Below, piece after piece: positions 59,790 to 64,000 of a stretch of 64,000 bases of DNA; the first letter of the stretch is position 1; every line of letters starts with the position of its first letter. Position numbers and translations under genes: made by a program. The DNA is from Paenibacillus sambharensis (lineage in GTDB: Bacteria; Bacillota; Bacilli; Paenibacillales; Paenibacillaceae), in assembly GCF_003233845.1 (NCBI RefSeq), contig NZ_QKRB01000057.1, forward strand, positions 1 to 64,000, given 5' to 3'. The notes beneath the pieces are model-generated. The model saw only the letters and a program-made list of their open reading frames with translations, had not been told where the DNA came from and did no database searches.

Positions 59790-60577
59790 TGAAGATTGAT
59801 GTGCTGACCCTTTTCCCGGAGATGTTTAACGGCGTATTTGGCACAAGCATCCTCGGCAAGGCACAAGAGAAAGGTATTGTTGAGCTGGCGGCCATTAATT
59901 TTCGGGCATATGCCAATAACAAGCACAATACGGTGGATGATTATCCTTACGGCGGCGGAGGCGGTATGGTGCTCAAGCCGGAGCCGATGTTTGCCGCTGT
60001 GGAGGATCTGGTGAAGGATGCGGGTGAGAAGCCGAGGATCGTTCTGATGTGTCCGCAGGGAGAGCGCTTTACGCAGCGCAAAGCGGAGGAGCTGTCTTCA
60101 GCAGAGCATCTGATATTCGTGTGCGGCCACTATGAGGGCTATGATGAACGGATTCGTGAGCATCTTGTAACGGATGAGCTGTCAATCGGCGATTATGTGC
60201 TGACTGGCGGGGAGCTGCCTGCCATGGTTGTCATTGATGCAGTAGTCCGGCTCCTTCCAGGTGTGCTCGGCAATGAAACCTCTGCGGTTACCGACTCGTT
60301 CAGCACAGGTCTGCTGGAATACCCGCATTACACGCGGCCGGCTTCCTTCAGAGGAATGGATGTTCCGGAAGTGCTGATCTCGGGCCATCACGGCCGAATA
60401 GACGCCTGGCGCAGGGAGCAGTCTCTGTTAAGAACCCTGCAGCGGCGTCCAGACCTGCTGGAGCAGGCGGAGCTAAGCGCGAAGGAACGCAGCTGGCTGG
60501 AGGAGCAGCGGAGGCTGAGTGAACAGGAACGGAAAGAACAGTGCGGACCAGCTGCGGATGACGGCGGAACGACGTAA
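59789..60577 (+). CDS. trmD: tRNA (guanine-37-N1)-methyltransferase
   Basis: Methylates G37 next to the anticodon and prevents frameshifting. The SPOUT trefoil-knot residues are present: [21 protein letters not shown] and [15 protein letters not shown], with [12 protein letters not shown] earlier. It has 262 residues, with an extra Gln/Glu-rich C-terminal tail after about 230. The ATG overlaps rimM. In B. subtilis rplS follows at once; here a terminator and a minus-strand gene intervene. Confidence 0.95.
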   Translation: MKIDVLTLFPEMFNGVFGTSILGKAQEKGIVELAAINFRAYANNKHNTVDDYPYGGGGGMVLKPEPMFAAVEDLVKDAGEKPRIVLMCPQGERFTQRKAEELSSAEHLIFVCGHYEGYDERIREHLVTDELSIGDYVLTGGELPAMVVIDAVVRLLPGVLGNETSAVTDSFSTGLLEYPHYTRPASFRGMDVPEVLISGHHGRIDAWRREQSLLRTLQRRPDLLEQAELSAKERSWLEEQRRLSEQERKEQCGPAADDGGTT

Positions 60578-60578
60578 C

Positions 60579-60613
60579 AAAAAGAGCCTTGTCCGAGGGA
60601 CAACGCTCTTTTT
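60579..60613. terminator. Bidirectional terminator between trmD and the SLH/CAP gene
   Basis: AAAAAGAGC (60579-60587) and GCTCTTTTT (60605-60613) form the base of the stem, with an inner TTGTCC/GGACAA stem. T-runs on both strands serve the convergent genes. Confidence 0.85.
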
Positions 60614-60635
60614 GGGCTTTTAGCAGGCTTGTATG

Positions 60636-62084
60636 CTATGGAGTAAAGAAGTTCTGGGTATAATAGAGCTTATAAGAACCGCCGGCATAGATGCCGACGC
60701 CAAGCCGGGCCAGTCGCTCATTCATCAGGTTGGTACGGTGACCCTGCGAGTTCATCCATCCGATATGGACGTGAAACGCATTCGCATGACCGGCCGCGAT
60801 GTTCTCAGCTGCCATGCGATAGGAGATGCCTTCCTGACTCATGCGGTCAAACGGGCTTTCATCCTGAAGGTTCGTATGGCTGAAGTAGCCGTTAACCGCC
60901 ATATCCTTGCTGTGCTTGCGTGAGCTGGCAGCGGCCTGTTCATCCCAAGTGAACGGCTGAAGGCCGCGTCTGGTACGCTCAGCATTGGCCAGGTCGAACA
61001 CTTGGCGCTCCATGGCTGCAGTCCGGTCTGCGCTTACAGTCTGATTGGTACCGGCAAGCTGGGTGCCTTCCGCCAGAACCAGGATGGCAGCAAGCTTGTT
61101 GCCGTCCAGTTTGTCGCGGTACAGCTGGTAGCTGTTCGACCGGGAAGTGAAGCTGTAATAATCTTCACCCTTCAGAACACTTGTGGCGCCATGCTTAGAA
61201 CGGAATACCTCAAGCGCTTGCTCGGCATCCATGCCGACTTGGATTGCGTTGACATTGCTCCAGCTCTTAGCATTTGAGAACAGAGCGACCACCTTACCGG
61301 ATTGTATACCAACCATAGCAAAGGAAGAGTAGTCCTTATTATATACATACCACTGCATCCCGTTATCTGCCGTGTCCTTGCGGTTTGGCTCTCCGAGCCG
61401 TGAGATTACGGATGCTGCCGTGTCGCCGATTGCGGTGCCGCGCAGCGAAAGTACGGTTTGCGTGTCCGTTTGCTTCGCTGCCGGGAGAACCGGCGATGAG
61501 CCGAGTTCCGGCTTGTACTGTTTCTGGTTATAGATGAACGTCAGTGCTTCCGCTCTGGTCATTGTATCGGCTGCCTTGAAGCCGGCAACGGTTGGTGCGG
61601 TCTTGCCGTTAGACAGTCCTTCATCAAGCAGCCACTGGACCGCTGCATTAACGGATAGTGAACGGCCATTGACCGCCGCCAGCAGGACAGCCGCTTCACC
61701 GCGCCTGAACGGTGATGCGCCGGTCGGCCAGTTCAGCTCCTCGGCCTTGTCGTATGCCGGATCGTACCACTTGTCCTGGGGGCCTGCCTGGCGGAGCTTA
61801 AGCTCCGGATAAGCGCGCATCAGCATCACGATAAAATCGCTCTCTTGAACTGTGCGGTTAGGCCGGAAGGTCCCATCTTCATAACCTGCTGCAATCTTGC
61901 TGCGTGCAGCCCAGTCTATAACAGATGCAGCCCAGTGGCCGTTCGTGTCCTTAAAGGATGACGCCGCGGCAGCATGGACGCCTATGGTTTGCTGGCTTGG
62001 AATGACAGAACCTGCTAGCAGAGTGATTAGTACTGCCATGAAGGCGACTCTGATGATCAGGGAATGAGGTTGTTTGTGCAGCAT
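60636..62084 (-). CDS. Secreted SLH- and CAP-domain surface protein
   Basis: A 482-residue exported protein. The signal peptide spans about 1-40 (cleavage near VHAAA). S-layer homology modules follow (about 43-190: FKDTNGHWAASVIDWA, FRPNRTVQESDF, TRAEALTFIYN), for binding to pyruvylated wall polymer. A CAP-associated domain (about 215-340) precedes a C-terminal CAP/SCP domain (about 355-480) with SRKHSKDMAVNGYFSHTN, AAENIA and NSQGHRTNLMN. The ATG follows AAAGGAGA. Related CAP proteins (YkwD) are wall- or spore-associated with no established activity. The gene interrupts the normally contiguous trmD-rplS. Confidence 0.92.
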   Translation of the reverse strand: MLHKQPHSLIIRVAFMAVLITLLAGSVIPSQQTIGVHAAAASSFKDTNGHWAASVIDWAARSKIAAGYEDGTFRPNRTVQESDFIVMLMRAYPELKLRQAGPQDKWYDPAYDKAEELNWPTGASPFRRGEAAVLLAAVNGRSLSVNAAVQWLLDEGLSNGKTAPTVAGFKAADTMTRAEALTFIYNQKQYKPELGSSPVLPAAKQTDTQTVLSLRGTAIGDTAASVISRLGEPNRKDTADNGMQWYVYNKDYSSFAMVGIQSGKVVALFSNAKSWSNVNAIQVGMDAEQALEVFRSKHGATSVLKGEDYYSFTSRSNSYQLYRDKLDGNKLAAILVLAEGTQLAGTNQTVSADRTAAMERQVFDLANAERTRRGLQPFTWDEQAAASSRKHSKDMAVNGYFSHTNLQDESPFDRMSQEGISYRMAAENIAAGHANAFHVHIGWMNSQGHRTNLMNERLARLGVGIYAGGSYKLYYTQNFFTP

Positions 62085-62240
62085 GCTGTATTCTCCTTTC
62101 CTTTCCCGGAATAAGATTTATGTTAACGTATCGGCCTAGCGTCTGTCATTCGTTTTTGGGAATCGCTGGTTCTGAAACTTTTCTCATTAATACCAGCAGG
62201 GTAAAAATGCAGCGGCAGTGCCGGCTCGTAATAATAATAG

Positions 62241-62269
62241 TTGTGTTTTAATCTAGCGTATGGTAAAAT
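62241..62269 (+). promoter_or_regulatory. Promoter of rplS
   Basis: TTGTGT and TAAAAT are 17 bases apart, with an extended TGG before the -10. The transcript would have a leader of about 105 nt. Confidence 0.55.
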
Positions 62270-62275
62270 TTCAAA

Positions 62276-62370
62276 TGTTGTTTGTAATAGTCGGGCGGTC
62301 CGCTGTCGGCCAGGACTCGGTTTCCCAGGGAAGCCGGAGAGCTTATAAGAACGCCTGTTGTGGAAGGAGG
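62276..62370 (+). promoter_or_regulatory. Candidate L19 (rplS) mRNA leader
   Basis: The leader between the rplS promoter and its start contains GGGCGGTCCGCTG and complementary GC-rich arms (for example GGCCAGGAC and GGTTTCCC) that could fold. Bacilli are known to have a structured L19 leader that mediates autoregulation. Identity was judged by position and GC-rich arms only. Confidence 0.35.
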
Positions 62371-62380
62371 GAACATGAAT

Positions 62381-62722
62381 ATGAATATCGTACAAGCGAT
62401 TACGCAAGAGCAGCTCCGTAAAGACATCCCAAGCTTTCGTCCAGGCGATACGCTGAAGGTATATGTTAAAGTTATTGAGGGTACCCGTGAGCGGGTCCAG
62501 CTCTTCGAAGGCGTCGTGATCAAGCGTCGCGGCGGCGGAATCAGCGAGACGTTTACAGTGCGCAAAATCTCCTACGGAGTAGGCGTAGAAAGAACGTTCC
62601 CGGTGCATTCTCCGAAACTCGACAAGATTGAAGTAGCTCGCCGTGGTAAAGTGCGCCGCGCGAAACTGTACTACCTTCGCAATCTGCGTGGTAAGGCAGC
62701 TAGAATCAAAGAAATTCGTTAA
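62381..62722 (+). CDS. rplS: 50S ribosomal protein L19
   Basis: A protein of about 113 residues with [32 protein letters not shown] and a C-terminal [12 protein letters not shown], the L19 signature. Two in-frame ATGs (62375 and 62381) follow AAGGAGG. The second gives the usual length and is preferred; the first would add two residues. Confidence 0.96.
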   Translation: MNIVQAITQEQLRKDIPSFRPGDTLKVYVKVIEGTRERVQLFEGVVIKRRGGGISETFTVRKISYGVGVERTFPVHSPKLDKIEVARRGKVRRAKLYYLRNLRGKAARIKEIR

Positions 62723-62734
62723 TTGTTCTACCAA

Positions 62735-62770
62735 GGGGGGCTTGCGCATACAAGCCTCCCTTTCTCTTCT
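62735..62770 (+). terminator. Intrinsic terminator after rplS
   Basis: GGGGGGCTTG pairs with CAAGCCTCCC with one mismatch around CGCATA, followed by TTTCTCTTCTT. Confidence 0.7.
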
Positions 62771-62850
62771 TCGAAAACGGGGAGCGGCTTCATAGATTGA
62801 AGGCTTCTTGAGATGATAGACTTAATGTGCAGCGGAAGGAAGGCGTGTTA

Positions 62851-63621
62851 ATGGACGAATCGCAGAAGCATCGCTCAGGGGACCCGGCGGAAGGCAGCGA
62901 TACGGAACAGGCAGCTGTGCCGTCATCACCGGATACCGGCAGAGAGCCGGGTCAGACGGTCGAGGCGTCAGGTCAGGCACCCCGCGGTGGCAGCAGATTG
63001 TATAGAGAAATGATTGAATGGCTCAAAGCGCTTGCGATAGCCGCATTGCTTGTATTTGTGATCCGCTGGCTGCTGTTTGCTCCGTTCATCGTTGACGGCC
63101 AGTCGATGGAACCGAATTTTGAGTCCGGCGAACGGCTTATTGTCAACAAGATTATTTATGATATTAGAGCTCCGCAGCGCGGAGAGGTTGTCGTATTCTA
63201 TGTGCCGGATGAGCAGCGTGATTTCATTAAACGGATCATTGGTCTTCCCGGAGACAAGGTGAAGCTCGAAGGCGATACGCTCTACATAAACGGGGTTGAG
63301 ATGGACGAGCCTTATCTGAAGGAAGCGATCGCTGAAGCGAACAGCCGCGGCGAGCTGTACAACACGAGAGAAGGATTCCCGAATCCGTTCATAACCGAGG
63401 ATACGGTACCGGAGGGCAAGGTGCTTGTTTTCGGAGATAACAGAAGCAACAGCAAGGACAGCCGAATGATCGGCTATGTGGATTATGATTCAATTGTGGG
63501 CCGGGCGGATTTCATATTCTGGCCGCTGGATAAGCTGAGCTTGGTTGGACATACCGCACCTGTGAAAGCTGAGGAGTTTGCGAATAATGCCGGGGAACCG
63601 GCTGAGAATCCGCAATCTTGA
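62851..63621 (+). CDS. lepB: Signal peptidase I
   Basis: Cleaves signal peptides on the outer face of the membrane. A disordered, acidic N-terminus (about 1-55) precedes one transmembrane helix (about 60-80, IAALLVFVIRWLLFAPF). The catalytic Ser is in DGQSMEPNF and the Lys in RDFIKRIIGLPGDKV, and GDNRSNSKDSR closes the site. It has 256 residues from the ATG at 62851, seven bases after GAAGG; a GTG at 62827 lacks support. The long cytoplasmic extension exceeds that of B. subtilis SipS. Confidence 0.94.
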   Translation: MDESQKHRSGDPAEGSDTEQAAVPSSPDTGREPGQTVEASGQAPRGGSRLYREMIEWLKALAIAALLVFVIRWLLFAPFIVDGQSMEPNFESGERLIVNKIIYDIRAPQRGEVVVFYVPDEQRDFIKRIIGLPGDKVKLEGDTLYINGVEMDEPYLKEAIAEANSRGELYNTREGFPNPFITEDTVPEGKVLVFGDNRSNSKDSRMIGYVDYDSIVGRADFIFWPLDKLSLVGHTAPVKAEEFANNAGEPAENPQS

Positions 63622-63630
63622 TAAAAATAA

Positions 63631-63662
63631 GACGGGACGCGCGCGTTTGCGTGCGTCCCGTC
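63631..63662. terminator. Hairpin between lepB and rbgA
   Basis: GACGGGACGC (63631-63640) pairs with GCGTCCCGTC (63653-63662). No T-run follows on the plus strand, so it may be a processing or stability element. The minus strand does have T-rich sequence after it. Confidence 0.45.
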
Positions 63663-63687
63663 GACGCATACAGAGAAGGTGATACTT

Positions 63688-64000
63688 GTGACGATTCAAT
63701 GGTTTCCGGGTCATATGACAAGGGCGAAGAGACAGATACAGGCTAAGCTGAAGCTGATTGACGTAGCGATTGAGCTGCTGGACGCCCGGGTGCCGCTTGC
63801 GAGCCGCAACCCGATGATCGATGAGATTTTGCCGGATAAACCGCGGCTGATTGTGCTGAACAAATCGGATTTGGCCGATCCCCGGATGACGGAGGAATGG
63901 ATGGCTTATTTTACCGCCCAGGGACACTCCTGTGTGGCTGTCGACTCCTCGACTGGTACCCGTGTCGGCGAAATACCGGTGAAGGCCAAAGCACTGGTTG
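63688..64000 (+). CDS. rbgA: Ribosome biogenesis GTPase RbgA (YlqF), partial
   Basis: Only the first 104 codons lie in the window. RbgA is a circularly permuted GTPase needed for late 50S assembly. The N-terminus has WFPGHMTRAKRQI, ELLDARVPLASRNPM and the G4 motif NKSDLAD, as expected. Translation starts at GTG with GAAGGTGAT upstream. The G1 and G3 motifs and the ANTAR-like C-terminal domain are beyond the right edge. Confidence 0.94.
   Translation, partial: MTIQWFPGHMTRAKRQIQAKLKLIDVAIELLDARVPLASRNPMIDEILPDKPRLIVLNKSDLADPRMTEEWMAYFTAQGHSCVAVDSSTGTRVGEIPVKAKALV

Noticed and set aside
1-64000. tRNA, rRNA or CRISPR loci
   Set aside because: No cloverleaf, rRNA signature or regularly spaced repeat array was seen. 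The only close direct repeats are the pair near 1.6 kb and the short CoaBC linker repeat.

Overview
The window is a stretch of chromosome from an endospore-forming Firmicute, most likely Paenibacillus or a close relative in the Paenibacillaceae. The evidence is the Bacillus-type order remA-gmk-rpoZ-coaBC-priA-def-fmt-rsmB-rlmN-stp-prkC-rsgA-rpe-spoVM-rpmB-asp23-fakA-recG, the sporulation genes spoVM, ylbJ and a spoVIF-like gene, strong GGAGG ribosome binding sites with frequent GTG and TTG starts, and Bacillus-type regulatory sites (LexA, Fur, FapR, TPP riboswitch). The species assignment is inferred from gene order and protein sequence only.

Layout. 1-1.4 kb: a complete IS3-family insertion sequence with a programmed -1 frameshift. 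1.4-1.94 kb: a non-coding gap holding a duplicated 60-bp repeat. 1.94-22.1 kb: a nearly continuous plus-strand housekeeping block for nucleotide and coenzyme A metabolism, replication restart, formyl-methionine processing, rRNA methylation, the PrkC/Stp signalling pair, ribosome assembly, fatty-acid kinase and recombination. The 26-codon spoVM and the opposing rpmB lie inside it. 22.3-26.7 kb: DNA damage genes, namely an SRAP protein and a LexA-controlled operon of an unknown protein, a UvrX-type Y-family polymerase and a YolD-like protein, with a DUF2515 gene between them. 26.9-32.7 kb: an accessory island with two GT4 glycosyltransferases, an NDP-sugar epimerase, a DUF1796 protein and several small proteins of unknown function. 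32.8-36.9 kb: a TPP-riboswitch operon for uptake of a thiamine precursor (thiY, a thiamine-binding protein, thiX, thiZ) ending in a TatD-family hydrolase. 37-38.7 kb: a DUF2905 protein, a stand-alone LysR-type DNA-binding domain under a near-consensus Fur box, a small stalk-domain protein and an L,D-transpeptidase.

38.9-44.7 kb corresponds to the ylb region of Bacillus (rsmD, coaD, ylbJ, sepM/ylbL, tmcAL, yceD, rpmF). 44.8-51.6 kb is a consolidated fatty-acid and phospholipid synthesis cluster (fapR, plsX, fabH, fabD, fabG, acpP, fabF) with rnc, led by a FapR operator. 51.8-60.6 kb carries smc, ftsY, ylxM, ffh, rpsP, khpA, rimM and trmD (chromosome organisation, protein targeting, ribosome maturation). 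A minus-strand SLH/CAP-domain surface protein follows, then rplS, lepB and the start of rbgA, which runs off the right edge.

The parts most worth following up are the SOS operon with an unknown first gene, the glycosyltransferase island, the Fur-controlled orphan LysR domain, the TatD hydrolase inside the thiamine riboswitch operon, and the duplicated repeat next to the IS. I see no tRNA, rRNA or CRISPR array in the window. Starts were chosen mainly by Shine-Dalgarno spacing and family length. Function calls rest on recognised motifs and neighbourhood, since no database search could be run.
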